Of a stretch of 64,000 nt of DNA, positions 1 to 10,400 are shown piece by piece. The stretch covers positions 186,001 through 250,000 of the forward strand of contig DIHL01000023.1 in assembly GCA_002420145.1 (NCBI GenBank), given 5' to 3'. Below the pieces are notes generated by a model. It was not told the DNA's origin. It did no database searches and saw nothing but the letters and a program-made list of their open reading frames with translations. The translations under genes and the position numbers were made by a program. The stretch is from Bacteroidetes bacterium UBA5697. Lineage in GTDB: Bacteria; Bacteroidota; Bacteroidia; B-17B0; Aurantibacillaceae. Position 1 is the first letter of the stretch; every line of letters starts with the position of its first letter.

Positions 1-1237
1 GCGTGTTCGTACGAGTTAAATCTTTTAATGCTTCGTAAGGTTTTGGATAACCCTCTCTACGTAAAATAGTTTGAACAGCCTCAGCTACTACAGCCCAGTT
101 GTTTTCTAAATCTCTATTAAAAATTTCTTCGTTTAATATTAATTTATCTAAACCTTTTAAAATGCTTTTGTATGAAATTAAAATATGCGCTACCGGAACT
201 CCTAAGTTTCTTAAAACCGTACTATCTGTTAAGTCACGTTGTAAACGAGATACTGGAAGCTTGGCAGATAAGTGTTCTAAAATTGCATTTGCCATTCCTA
301 AGTTGCCTTCTGCATTTTCAAAATCAATTGGGTTTACTTTATGTGGCATTGCCGAAGAACCAATTTCTCCTGCTTTTAATTTTTGCTTAAAGTAATCCAT
401 ACTCACGTATGTCCAAATATCGCGACATAAATCCAATAAAATCGTATTGATGCGTTTTAAAGCATCGCAGTATGCAGCGATATTATCGTAGTGCTCAATC
501 TGTGTGGTAAACTGACTTCTGCTTAAACCTAGGGTGTTGTTTACAAATTCGTTTCCAAATTTAATCCAATCATTTTTTGGATAAGCTACATAGTGTGCGT
601 TGAAGTTACCTGTTGCACCACCAAATTTAGCTGAGAAAGGAATCGCATTTAACTGATTGATTTGAATTTGTAAACGCTCTACAAATACATAAATTTCTTT
701 ACCTAAACGAGTAGGGGAAGCTGGCTGACCGTGAGTACGTGCTAGTAAAGAAATGTTTTTCCATTCACTTGATAATGCCTTTAGTTTATCGGTAACTTGT
801 TTTAAGTTAGGTAATACCACTTCATTGTTAGCTTGTTTTAGAGACAATGGAATAGAAGTATTATTAATATCTTGAGAAGTTAAGCCAAAGTGAACGAACT
901 CTAAATAGTTTTCTAAACCTTGAGCTTTTAATTTTTCTTTAATGAAATACTCAACCGCTTTTACATCATGATTGGTTGTCTTTTCAGTTTCTTTAATTAT
1001 CTCTGCGTCCGCAAACGAAAAGTTTTGATATACTGCTTTTAAAGCTGCGATTTGACTTTCGTTTAATTTTGGTAATTGAGGTAAACCTTGTTGTGATAAT
1101 AAGATGAAATAGTCAATTTCAACTTGCACACGGTATCTGATTAAACCAAACTCAGAAAAGTAAGCTGCTAATTCGTTAGTTACACGACGGTAACGACCAT
1201 CAACAGGAGATATAGCAGTTAAAGTATTTAATTCCAT
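1..1237 (-). CDS. purB: Adenylosuccinate lyase (C-terminus cut by window edge)
   Basis: Adenylosuccinate lyase acts twice in purine synthesis, cleaving SAICAR and adenylosuccinate to release fumarate. Reading from the ATG at 1237-1235 gives a protein starting MELNTLTAISPVDGRYRR, the usual PurB N-terminus. The fumarase/aspartase-superfamily signature GSSAMPHKVNPIDFENAEGN is present near residue 290, as are TTNHDVKAVEYF and THGQPASPT. About 412 residues are in the window. The family is near 450, so roughly the last 35 are missing beyond position 1. The gene is clearly intact up to the edge. Confidence 0.96.
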   Translation of the reverse strand, partial: MELNTLTAISPVDGRYRRVTNELAAYFSEFGLIRYRVQVEIDYFILLSQQGLPQLPKLNESQIAALKAVYQNFSFADAEIIKETEKTTNHDVKAVEYFIKEKLKAQGLENYLEFVHFGLTSQDINNTSIPLSLKQANNEVVLPNLKQVTDKLKALSSEWKNISLLARTHGQPASPTRLGKEIYVFVERLQIQINQLNAIPFSAKFGGATGNFNAHYVAYPKNDWIKFGNEFVNNTLGLSRSQFTTQIEHYDNIAAYCDALKRINTILLDLCRDIWTYVSMDYFKQKLKAGEIGSSAMPHKVNPIDFENAEGNLGMANAILEHLSAKLPVSRLQRDLTDSTVLRNLGVPVAHILISYKSILKGLDKLILNEEIFNRDLENNWAVVAEAVQTILRREGYPKPYEALKDLTRTNT

Positions 1238-1256
1238 AATTTTTAAAAATAAAGGG

Positions 1257-1264
1257 CAAATATA
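1257..1264 (-). promoter_or_regulatory. Probable purB promoter -7 element
   Basis: On the minus strand this reads TATATTTG, an exact match to the Bacteroidota -7 consensus TANNTTTG. It lies 19 nt before the purB ATG, which implies a very short leader. No clear -33 TTG lies at the usual distance. Confidence 0.5.
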
Positions 1265-1310
1265 GGGAATTTTGGAGAAAGAGCCCATAAGTTATGGCTG
1301 CCTTTTTCGC

Positions 1311-2018
1311 TTACTTGAATGTAATAATGATAGGAACATGATCGCTTACATGTTGCCAATTATCGAATTTAGGAACCTCTACTTCTTTTAATCTTTGGCT
1401 AAATTCATTAGATGATAAACAGTAATCAATATGATATGGTTTTGAAGGATTTCTTTGCAGGAAGAAGGTTGGTTTTGTTTCTTTACCCTGAACTTCATTA
1501 AAATATTTATGGTATAAACTTTTTATATTTATTTCTTCAAGTTCTTTAATAACGTCACTATGATTCCACCACCTATCCCATTCATCCCAAATACTATTAC
1601 TATTTAAATCTCCAGCTATAATTATTTTTTTGAAGTTATATTTATTTACCTGAAGATATTTCCAAAATTGACCGATGTAGCCAAAGTTTGGCGAATTATT
1701 TTGATGTGTCCAAACAGCTAGTAACTGAAAATCATTATTTATTAAGCAAGGCAGGAAATGCTTTACCGAATGGTCTTTGAAATTATTAGTCCAATTTAAA
1801 GGCTGAAGATTTATTTCTTCTTTGGCAAAAACAGCAAGTCCTTTATTTTTAGAATCTCCAATCCATAAATAATTTTTCGCCCAATTTTTATATTCTAAAT
1901 CTTTTGATTCTTCCGGATTTTCACATTCTTGAATGATATAAATATCAGCGTTAAAATCTAATAAGGTATTAAATTTCTTTCTAAATGCTCCATTACAATT
2001 CCAACTGACAACTTTCAT
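1311..2018 (-). CDS. Endonuclease/exonuclease/phosphatase (EEP) family protein
   Basis: This 235-residue protein has the EEP (DNase I-like) fold signatures. They are MKVVSWNCNGAFRKK at the N-terminus (metal-binding Asn), IIQECEN near residue 30 (metal-binding Glu), IIAGDLNSNSIWDEW near residue 137 (catalytic Asp/Asn), and the terminal SDHVPIIITF with the catalytic Asp-His pair. No signal peptide is visible, so it is probably cytosolic. Family members cleave phosphodiesters in nucleic acids, inositol phosphates or lipids; the substrate cannot be told. It lies 14 nt downstream of the subtilisin gene on the same strand and may be co-transcribed with it. Confidence 0.85.
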   Translation of the reverse strand: MKVVSWNCNGAFRKKFNTLLDFNADIYIIQECENPEESKDLEYKNWAKNYLWIGDSKNKGLAVFAKEEINLQPLNWTNNFKDHSVKHFLPCLINNDFQLLAVWTHQNNSPNFGYIGQFWKYLQVNKYNFKKIIIAGDLNSNSIWDEWDRWWNHSDVIKELEEINIKSLYHKYFNEVQGKETKPTFFLQRNPSKPYHIDYCLSSNEFSQRLKEVEVPKFDNWQHVSDHVPIIITFK

Positions 2019-2032
2019 TTTTTAGAAGCAGA

Positions 2033-4837
2033 TTACTCAACCACCACAATTTTCTTAAACTCTACTTTCTCTTTTCCAATTAATTTCACAACATACATGC
2101 CCTCTGCATAATTAGATAAATCAACCTTTTGAAGGATGCTTTGAATTTTATTTTCAGAAATTAATCTTCCGTTTAAATCATAAATTTCGTAGGCAGTAAA
2201 TATTTTTTCAGTTTGAGAAATAGTCATGCTATTTTTGGTAGGGTTTGGATAAATAGCTAATCCATTTTCTGCTACTATATTTTGCTCAATACTAGTTGGT
2301 ATACCATCGTATTTAATTTGAGCTTGTTGAGCACCTGTAATTAAGTTTGCTAAACTATCGCCTCCAATTAAAGCAAAAGCTACTTTTACACTTTGGTTTG
2401 GTGCAATAGTAAATGGTCCGCTACTCATCACATTTAAAACATCTACTCCGCTTCCTGCTACTCCTGCTGCTAAACGTGGAGTGGATAGGGTTAAATATTT
2501 GTCTTTAGAATCAGAACCATTAGCGTAATCAATGCCGCCATTACCACCACTCACATGATCAATGGCATAAAAATTTGGAGGAGCCGTATTGGTTAATAAT
2601 TTAATACCACCGTATTTTCCACCAGTGGCTGTGTAATAGCTATAGCCCATTTTAGTAGCAGCATCATAAGCACTTCTGTTTTGAGCAAAGGTAGCTCCAT
2701 CAATATCCCAGTCTGCAAAAATACCGGCGTACATTTTTTTAATGGTATCAGTGGCGTGTGTGTTAGTAATGACATATTCCCAAATCACAAATTGTGTATT
2801 TGGCACTGCTACCCAAGCATAGGTGTTTTGCTCAATACTCACAGGTAAAGGATTGAATGATAAGTTGTCTTGGTATTTTGTTTTGGTGTCAAAATCCGAT
2901 TTCATGGATGGCACCTGCAATGCAATGCGGTTAATCGTTCCAAAGTCTGTATCAGAAGCTCCACCTGGAGTGGCTCCTCTCACACAATCCGATACTCTCG
3001 TGGTATCAGTTCCAACCATAAAACCTGCTTCGTATAATAAAGCGACATTGTTGTATTTAAAACCTAAACCTTGTGCTTGCGCATCTTGGTTATAACCAAT
3101 TTTCCCTTTACTGGTAGCCGTTGTGCTGACATCATTCACTTCAATATTAATATAATCTACATTAATGTACACAGTAAAAAATTGTTTTGCTTGATAAGTT
3201 CCATCACTCATTAATACTTCAAAATTTAAAGCAGTGTTAATTGGTATAGCACCAGTTAATTTAAATGTAAATGGGTCCAATGAATTAGTTGTACTAGCTA
3301 AGGTATTAATTACACCTAAAGATGTAGTATTGTCAATACTAACCGCATAAGATGATAATGGTGTAACGGTTACATTTAAAGCAGATGTGGGACTTAAGTA
3401 ATTGATAAAAGTCCCTGCAATAAATAATGTGTCGCCATTAATAAACGACATATCGTTATGATCGCTAATAGTTTTATTAGTCATTACCACACTTGGAGTT
3501 GCAGGATCTGTTAACGCTCTAAACAAATTAATACGTCCTGAGCCTAATTTATTTAAGTAAGATGGATTTGATGCATAAATATTATCGGCAGTTACTTTTA
3601 AACGTTCAGCTACTTGCAAGCCATTATATGATGGAAAGTGATTTTTCACAATTCCTGCTGCACCTGCTACTACAGGCGACGACATTGATGTTCCAGAAGA
3701 AGTGATATAAAAACTTCCAGGCCAAGTAGAGTTCACGTTATCGCCTGGCGCACAAACATCAACCATATAACCATAATTAGAAGAGGATTGCTTAGTGTCA
3801 ATGGATGTTGTATTTGCAACAGATAATACATAATTATAAGCTGCCGGAAAAAAATCTCCATCAGTAGCGTTATTACCAGCGGCACAAACTACTAAGCTAT
3901 TTTTATTAATGGTTGCATAGTCAATAATATCTTGTCCAAATTGGCTTGAGCCACCTCCGCCCCAAGAGCAGTTAATAATTTGACAACCATGATCGGCTGC
4001 ATATTTAATGCCTTCGTAAGCAGCAATTAAGTTACCGTTAGCATCACCAATTTTTACTGGCAAAAATTTGCAATTAAAACCAGTCCCTGCACCTCCTAAA
4101 TTATTATCAGCACTAGCACTTGAAAGACCACTTACATGAACACCATGTGCATTTGCTTGCCACGATGGGTCACTGTCGTTCATGCCCATATCCCAACCCA
4201 TGTAGTTATCGGTGTATCCATCTCCGTCATTATCAATTCCATCTGGAACGTCGGCATAATTTCGTTTCACATTATTAAATAAATCAGGATGTGTAAAATC
4301 AACTCCTGTATCAGTAATTCCAATAACAATCGCAGAATCTCCTCTATTTACATTCCACCCATTAAAGGCATTAATCGTTTGTAAATGGTATTGATCGGTT
4401 GGGTTTGCTAAAGGGTCGTTTGGGGTATAATTTACTTTTGGAATAAAATGAGGTTCGGCGTATACTAAAATATTGGATAGCAATAATTTACTAATGACTT
4501 TTTCGATAGATAAATTAGACGTGTAATTTAACTCGTATATCAATGATAAATCTGCATAAGCTTGTCCCGCTGAATTTGTAGGTTTTTCAGGACTTCTGTC
4601 ATTTGGAAATTTTTTATGAAGATTAGTTACTCCAATAGCATTGGCAAATGCTTGAAAGGAAGTATTCTCAATTTTATTAATGGAACAAACGGAAGCAAAT
4701 GCTGGCTTCACTTTAATGATAATGGTTTTTGCCATATAATCATTGCTTGTAACGTTACTAGGCAATTGATATGTTTTTTGTGCATTCATTTGAATGAAAG
4801 CAAAAGCGCAGAATAAAATTGAGATAATTGTCTTCAT
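2033..4837 (-). CDS. Secreted S8 (subtilisin-like) serine peptidase with T9SS sorting domain
   Basis: This 934-residue protein has a signal peptide (MKTIISILFCAFAFIQMNAQ) and an inhibitor-like propeptide region. The S8 catalytic domain follows, with Asp in GITDTGVDFTHPDL (about residue 175), His in HGVHVSGL (about 230), oxyanion Asn in CAAGNN, and Ser in SGTSMSSPVVAGAAG (about 384). A long beta-rich region comes next, and the last 75 residues form a type A T9SS sorting domain (YPNPT, then YDLNGRLI and GMYVVKL). The family is expected to cross the outer membrane through the Por machinery and be released or anchored. All catalytic residues are present. Natural substrates are unknown. Confidence 0.94.
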   Translation of the reverse strand: MKTIISILFCAFAFIQMNAQKTYQLPSNVTSNDYMAKTIIIKVKPAFASVCSINKIENTSFQAFANAIGVTNLHKKFPNDRSPEKPTNSAGQAYADLSLIYELNYTSNLSIEKVISKLLLSNILVYAEPHFIPKVNYTPNDPLANPTDQYHLQTINAFNGWNVNRGDSAIVIGITDTGVDFTHPDLFNNVKRNYADVPDGIDNDGDGYTDNYMGWDMGMNDSDPSWQANAHGVHVSGLSSASADNNLGGAGTGFNCKFLPVKIGDANGNLIAAYEGIKYAADHGCQIINCSWGGGGSSQFGQDIIDYATINKNSLVVCAAGNNATDGDFFPAAYNYVLSVANTTSIDTKQSSSNYGYMVDVCAPGDNVNSTWPGSFYITSSGTSMSSPVVAGAAGIVKNHFPSYNGLQVAERLKVTADNIYASNPSYLNKLGSGRINLFRALTDPATPSVVMTNKTISDHNDMSFINGDTLFIAGTFINYLSPTSALNVTVTPLSSYAVSIDNTTSLGVINTLASTTNSLDPFTFKLTGAIPINTALNFEVLMSDGTYQAKQFFTVYINVDYINIEVNDVSTTATSKGKIGYNQDAQAQGLGFKYNNVALLYEAGFMVGTDTTRVSDCVRGATPGGASDTDFGTINRIALQVPSMKSDFDTKTKYQDNLSFNPLPVSIEQNTYAWVAVPNTQFVIWEYVITNTHATDTIKKMYAGIFADWDIDGATFAQNRSAYDAATKMGYSYYTATGGKYGGIKLLTNTAPPNFYAIDHVSGGNGGIDYANGSDSKDKYLTLSTPRLAAGVAGSGVDVLNVMSSGPFTIAPNQSVKVAFALIGGDSLANLITGAQQAQIKYDGIPTSIEQNIVAENGLAIYPNPTKNSMTISQTEKIFTAYEIYDLNGRLISENKIQSILQKVDLSNYAEGMYVVKLIGKEKVEFKKIVVVE

Positions 4838-4847
4838 GAGATGTTTT

Positions 4848-5453
4848 TTAGTCTAACAAATAATTTTGGTGTTTGTTGTATTTTTCGAGTGTTCGAATAC
4901 CAGACGAACTAATATGTTCAAATTCTTTATCGCAAAAAATATTAATGATTTTGATATCTGGTTTTAATTCTTGTATGTAACGGTATTGATTTTGTTCGTA
5001 CTGAAAATCAGTGGAGTTGCGTAAGCCACGCACTACGGTCACATCGTATCCAAAAGATTCAATATGGTCGGTAAGCAAACTATTGTAAGATGTAATTTGT
5101 CTATTTGAAATAGTTTTTGGAACAGGCCAGGCATGAACATCTTTTGAAGGATTTTTACCAAAAGCAATGATGACTTTATCAAATAATTTTTCGGCTTTTT
5201 GTAAGACGTTATAATGTCCTTTATGAAATGGACTAAAGCTTCCTGCAAACACAGCAATTTTTGGTCGGTTAGCTTTTACATAATCGTGCAATGCTTTTAC
5301 GGAAGCAGAGTCTAAATGCTTTTCTAAAAATGCTAAACGTTGCTTTTGATAATCCAAAAAATCATGATGTTGATATAAAGCAAATTCTCTTTGCTCTAGC
5401 TCTAGCAACTCAGCAAAACTGCTGTTTGGGTTTATGGAAGAAAATTGTATCAT
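4848..5453 (-). CDS. coaD: Pantetheine-phosphate adenylyltransferase-like protein with N-terminal extension
   Basis: CoaD transfers AMP from ATP to 4'-phosphopantetheine, the penultimate step of CoA synthesis. Residues 66-201 match the family: GSFSPFHKGH (71-80, the nucleotidyltransferase HxGH motif), VVRGLRNSTDFQYEQ near 140 and ISSSGIRTL near 184. The protein has 201 residues against the usual 155-165. The excess is an acidic, helix-prone N-terminal segment of about 65 residues that begins at a clear ATG and has no recognisable domain. The first motif reads SFSPFHKGH where typical CoaD has SFDPxTxGH. Its stop lies 10 nt before the subtilisin ATG on the same strand. Confidence 0.85.
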   Translation of the reverse strand: MIQFSSINPNSSFAELLELEQREFALYQHHDFLDYQKQRLAFLEKHLDSASVKALHDYVKANRPKIAVFAGSFSPFHKGHYNVLQKAEKLFDKVIIAFGKNPSKDVHAWPVPKTISNRQITSYNSLLTDHIESFGYDVTVVRGLRNSTDFQYEQNQYRYIQELKPDIKIINIFCDKEFEHISSSGIRTLEKYNKHQNYLLD

Positions 5454-5462
5454 TACTTGTGT

Positions 5463-5492
5463 CCCGCAGATCTCGGAGATTACCGCAGATTT
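5463..5492. repeat. Degenerate CGCAGAT short repeat
   Basis: Three imperfect units of about 10 bp (CGCAGATCT, CGGAGATTA, CCGCAGATT) fill the gap between coaD and the M16 peptidase gene. A related inverted-orientation array lies at 29006-29044. I know this as a common intergenic repeat type in Bacteroidota. No function is claimed. Confidence 0.6.
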
Positions 5493-5504
5493 TTTATAAG
5501 TTAT

Positions 5505-6743
5505 TTACTTCTTTTTTAAATAAAACAAGGTACTGCAATTTGTTTTTTGTAAAATCTTGTTCGCTTGTTCTTTAATTTGTTCGGCTGTTACTTTTTGGTA
5601 ATTCTCAATTTCTAAGTTTATTAAATTAGCATCACCCAATAATTCAGAAATAGCCAAATTGGTTGCTTTATTCAATACATCTGCTTCGCTGTAAGTAACT
5701 GTAGATTCTACTTTGTTTTTACATTTTTGTAATTCGTCGGCTGCCACTAATTCGTTTTGAAGTTTAGCAATTTCAGCATCAATGCCCGCTTCTGCAGCTT
5801 CAATGCTCACACCATCATTTACCTTTCCTGAAATCACAAATAAGCCTTTATCAAAATCGCCCATCACGTAAGCGTGTATATCGCTAAACAACTGTTTGTC
5901 TTTTATTAAGTTTTTGTATAAACGAGATGAATTGCCACGAGATAAAATGTCAGAAATTAAATCAATGGTATGATATTCTGCATCCGTACGAGCACACATG
6001 CGATAAGCTCTGTAAATACTATTAATTGGAATATCACGTTCAACGGTTAAACTTCTGTATTCAGTTTGAGGAGGCTCAACTGGCAAATTGCGCTTTGGTT
6101 TAACACCAGCATCAATAGGCTCAAACCATTTTTCTGTTAATTGTTTTACTTGTTCTAATTCCACGTCTCCAGCTACCACTAATACAGCATTACTTGGATT
6201 ATAATGTTCTTTAAAGAATGCTTTCACATCTTCCATAGTCGCATCTTCAATATGTTTAATTTCTTTACCAATGGTTGCCCATTTATAAGGATGTACCTTA
6301 TAAATTAATGGACGTAATAATAGCCATACATCACCGTAAGGTTGGTTTAAATAACGTTGTTTAAATTCTTCAATTACTACACTACGCTGAACTTCTAAAC
6401 TTTTTTTATCAAAAGCTAAACTCAACATTCTATCGCTTTCTAGCCAAAACGCCGTTTCTAAATTTTCGGATGGAACGGTGCAATAGTAATTGGTAATATC
6501 GTTAGTAGTAAAGGCATTATTTTCGCCACCTACTAATTGTAATGGTTCGTCGTAATTAGGAATATTGATACTTCCACCAAACATTAAATGTTCAAATAAA
6601 TGGGCAAATCCTGTTTTATTTTCGTCTTCATCACGAGCGCCAACATCATATATAATATTTAAGCAAGCCATAGGCGTGCTTTTGTCTTGGTGAACAATGA
6701 CTGTGAGATTATTTTTAAGTTTAAATTTTTCGAACTGAATCAT
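5505..6743 (-). CDS. M16 family zinc metallopeptidase
   Basis: This 412-residue protein carries the inverted zinc motif of pitrilysin/mitochondrial-processing-peptidase-like enzymes, HLFEH (His48, Glu51, His52). A third ligand Glu is near 126 in VVIEEFKQR. The second, non-catalytic M16 half follows, with substrate-binding motifs such as the RGNSSRLYKNL region. There is no signal peptide, so the protein is probably cytoplasmic. The size fits the one-chain, two-domain class. Substrates are likely peptides. It is the first gene of the minus-strand run 6743-1311, or is transcribed alone; a 50-nt gap with a repeat separates it from coaD. Confidence 0.92.
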   Translation of the reverse strand: MIQFEKFKLKNNLTVIVHQDKSTPMACLNIIYDVGARDEDENKTGFAHLFEHLMFGGSINIPNYDEPLQLVGGENNAFTTNDITNYYCTVPSENLETAFWLESDRMLSLAFDKKSLEVQRSVVIEEFKQRYLNQPYGDVWLLLRPLIYKVHPYKWATIGKEIKHIEDATMEDVKAFFKEHYNPSNAVLVVAGDVELEQVKQLTEKWFEPIDAGVKPKRNLPVEPPQTEYRSLTVERDIPINSIYRAYRMCARTDAEYHTIDLISDILSRGNSSRLYKNLIKDKQLFSDIHAYVMGDFDKGLFVISGKVNDGVSIEAAEAGIDAEIAKLQNELVAADELQKCKNKVESTVTYSEADVLNKATNLAISELLGDANLINLEIENYQKVTAEQIKEQANKILQKTNCSTLFYLKKK

Positions 6744-7033
6744 ATATTTTTGAGAACTAATTTATGTTTAAAGATACTAAAAAGCCTTTAATACTTAAAG
6801 ACTTAAAGAAAAATAACATTTGACTAGAAATAGGCTATACTAGCTGTCAGTTCGAGCGTAGTCGAGAACTAGACAAGGCTTCTCGACTACCTGTCTGCCG
6901 ACAAGGCAGGCGCTCGAAGAGGCAATGTTTGTAGTTCAATAATCTAAAAAAGCGAAGCTTCTTTAATCCTAGCAAAATCAAATAAAAACTATGTGCCATG
7001 TGGTTAAAAAAATCTTATTTTTAAATCCTGATT
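6744..7033. other. Intergenic region with repeats, no gene
   Basis: This 290-bp gap lies between divergent genes. It holds the palindromic repeat at 6846-6918 and, near 6990-7010, a stretch reading CTATGTGCCATGTGGTTAAA that resembles another common Bacteroidota intergenic repeat. I see no RNA gene and no convincing coding sequence. Confidence 0.6.
6846..6918. repeat. Palindromic repeat (TTCGAGCGAAGTCGAGAA family), right arm interrupted
   Basis: The left arm TTCGAGCGTAGTCGAGAA is at 6851-6868. The matching right arm is split: TTCTCGACTAC at 6880-6890 and CGCTCGAA at 6911-6918, with about 21 extra bases between. The insert contains its own small inverted repeat (TGCC/GGCA). An uninterrupted relative lies at 60514-60586. 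Confidence 0.8.
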
Positions 7034-7372
7034 ATGGAACTTTGGCAAAAAATAAAATCATATGAAAGTCTGCATATTGTTTTTTGGTTAATAAAAGACA
7101 GTTGTTGGATGCTCGAATTAAAATGGTTAGGAATCATTATGGTTATTCCTACTTTAATTATTGCGGTCATTATAGCCTTTATTACTAGAAAAACAGTTGA
7201 TGTTCACCTAAATTTGGCTATTTTGTTTTGGATTTGCGCCAATAGCTTTTGGATGTATATTGAGTTTTTCACGAAGGGTGAGCTTAAATTATTGGCCTCT
7301 ATACCTTTTATTTTAGGGTTTATTTTTGTGGGAATTTATTACTATAAAACGCTTTTTAGCAAGCAATCTTAA
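7034..7372 (+). CDS. Small integral membrane protein of unknown function
   Basis: This 112-residue protein starts MELWQKIKSYESLHIVFW. I do not recognise a family. Three strongly hydrophobic segments are visible (about residues 33-51, 58-76 and 86-105), separated by short charged loops such as TRKTVDVH and TKGELK. It is therefore probably a three-helix inner-membrane protein. The first 30 residues are Trp-rich and amphipathic. It stands alone, 94 nt upstream of icmF on the same strand. No terminator is visible between them, so co-transcription is possible. Length and composition suggest a real gene, but the function is open. Confidence 0.7.
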   Translation: MELWQKIKSYESLHIVFWLIKDSCWMLELKWLGIIMVIPTLIIAVIIAFITRKTVDVHLNLAILFWICANSFWMYIEFFTKGELKLLASIPFILGFIFVGIYYYKTLFSKQS

Positions 7373-7466
7373 GTCTAATTATTTTTCAGATGTTAATCGA
7401 CTAATTTTTACCCTAAAACCATAAAAACTATTATATTAGACACTTCAATTTTAAAATCATTTTCCT

Positions 7467-10400
7467 ATGGAAACTACACCATATCAATCAACACATAAAA
7501 TTCGTATTGTAACTGCTGCGGCTTTATTTGATGGACACGATGCTGCTATTAATATCATGCGTCGTATTATTCAATCTAGTGGGGCAGAGGTTATTCACTT
7601 AGGTCACGATAGAAGTGCGCAAGAGGTTGTAAACTGTGCTATTCAAGAAGATGCTAATGCCATTGCTGTAACTAGTTACCAAGGCGGACACGTGGAGTAT
7701 TTTAAATACATGTACGATTTGTTGAAAGAGAAAGGTTGTGAGCACATCAAATTATTTGGTGGCGGAGGTGGAGTAATTCTTCCTGAAGAAATTGAGGAAT
7801 TACACAACTACGGTATTGCTCGTATTTATGCGCCAGATGATGGCCGTGCGATGGGATTGCAAGGAATGATCAATGATTTATTACGTCAGTGTGATTATGC
7901 AACTGGAACAAATATTAAAGATGATGTGGCTAAAATAGCCGAGAGAGATTACAAATCAATTGCTCGTATTATTTCTGCTGCTGAGAATTTTAATGATGAA
8001 AATATTGGTTTATTAAATGAATTAAAAGCTAAAGCAGAAAAATCAGCAACCCCTGTGTTAGGAATTACTGGTACTGGTGGAGCTGGTAAATCAAGTTTAG
8101 TAGATGAATTGGTGCGTCGTTTTTTAATTGATTTTAAAGATAAACAAATTGCTATTATTTCGGTTGACCCTTCTAAACGTAAAACAGGCGGCGCTTTATT
8201 AGGCGATCGTATTCGTATGAATGCGATTAAAAATGATCGCGTGTACATGCGTTCATTAGCGACTCGTCAAAGTAATCTAGCATTAAGTAAATATGTGCAA
8301 GATGCAGTAAACATTTGTAAAGCTGCTAACTTCGATTTAATTATTTTAGAAACATCTGGTATCGGACAATCGGATACAGAAATCATCGAGCACTCTAACA
8401 TGAGTTTGTATGTAATGACTCCTGAATACGGAGCAGCCACTCAGTTAGAGAAAATTGATATGTTAGATTTTGCTGACATTATTGCTTTAAACAAATTTGA
8501 CAAACGTGGCGCGTTAGATGCGATTCGTGATGTCAAAAAACAATACAAGCGTAATCACAACTTATGGGAAATTGCAGATGAAGATATTCCAGTATTTGGA
8601 ACCATCGCTTCTCAATTCAACGACCCAGGGATGAACCGTTTATACAAAGCGGTAATGAATAAGATGGTTGAGAAAACTGGCAACAATGCTTTAGCTTCTC
8701 AATTTCATATTACGGAAGAGATGAGTGAAAAAATTTACATCATTCCTCCTTCAAAAACACGTTACTTATCAGAGATTTCTGAAAACAACCGTAATTACGA
8801 CAAGAGAGCCAATGCACAAGCAGAGGTTGCTCAAAAATTATATGGTATTCAAAAAACCATCGAAACGATTACAGAATCTAAGATGGATGATAAAGATCGT
8901 TTGATTAAAGGTTTGCAAGAAGCATTTGAAAAAACAAAATTAGATTTAGATCCTCGTCATTTATTAGTCATTGAAGGTTGGGAAGCAAAAAAGAAATTAT
9001 ACTCAAATGAGTTTTATGAATTTAAAGTGCGTGATAAAGTGTTGAAAATTGAAACACATTACGAATCGTTATCTCATTCAAAAATTCCAAAAATTGCCTC
9101 GCCAAAATATACCTCTTGGGGCGATATTTTAAAATGGACCTTACAAGAAAATTTCCCTGGAGATTTCCCATACACAGCTGGTATTTATCCATTTAAGCGT
9201 GAAGGTGAAGATCCAACACGTATGTTTGCTGGTGAAGGTGGGCCAGAAAGAACTAATAAACGTTTCCATTACGTAAGTAAAGGTTTGCCAGCTGCGCGTT
9301 TAAGTACAGCTTTTGATAGCGTTACTCTTTATGGTAACGACCCTGATTATCGTCCGGATATTTATGGTAAAATTGGTAACTCAGGCGTAAGTATTTGTTG
9401 TTTAGATGACGCTAAGAAATTATACTCTGGTTTCAATTTAGCAGATCCTAAAACATCTGTATCAATGACGATTAATGGTCCAGCGCCAACGATGGCAGCA
9501 TTTTTTATGAATGCCGCTATTGATCAACAATGCGAAATTTATATTAAAGCAAACGGTTTAGAAAAAGAAGTAGAAGCAAAAATTGCAGCTATCTATAAAG
9601 CAAAAGGTACTGTTCGTCCAACTTACCAAGGCGAATTACCAGAAGGTAATGATGGTTTAGGATTAATGTTATTAGGTGTTACAGGAGATCAAGTATTACC
9701 AAAAGAAGTTTATGAAAAAATTAAAGCAACCACTTTATCACAAGTGCGTGGTACAGTGCAAGCCGATATTTTAAAAGAAGATCAAGCGCAAAACACTTGT
9801 ATATTTAGTACAGAGTTTAGTTTACGTGTGATGGGTGATGTGCAACAATATTTCATCGATCAAAAAGTTCGTAACTTCTATTCCGTTTCTATTTCTGGTT
9901 ATCACATTGCAGAGGCAGGAGCAAATCCTATTTCTCAATTAGCCTTTACCTTAGCTAACGGGTTCACGTTTGTAGAATACTACTTAAGCCGCGGAATGCA
10001 TATTGATGATTTTGCGCCAAACTTATCATTCTTCTTTAGTAACGGTATCGATCCTGAGTATAGTGTAATTGGCCGTGTGAGTCGCCGTATTTGGGCGAAG
10101 GCTATGAAATTACGTTACGGTGGCAACGAAAGAAGTCAGATGTTGAAATATCATATTCAAACGTCTGGTCGTTCGTTACATGCTCAAGAAATTGATTTTA
10201 ATGATATTCGCACAACCTTGCAAGCGTTATACGCTATTTACGACAATTGTAATTCATTACATACCAATGCTTACGATGAAGCCATTACAACCCCTACCGA
10301 AGAATCAGTTCGTAGAGCCATGGCTATTCAGTTAATCATTAACCGTGAATTAGGTTTAGCGAAAAATGAAAACCCATTACAAGGTTCTTTCATCATTGAA

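Noticed and set aside
99..395. Plus-strand frames within purB (99-395 and 172-390)
   Set aside because: Both are antisense shadows of a well-conserved enzyme gene.
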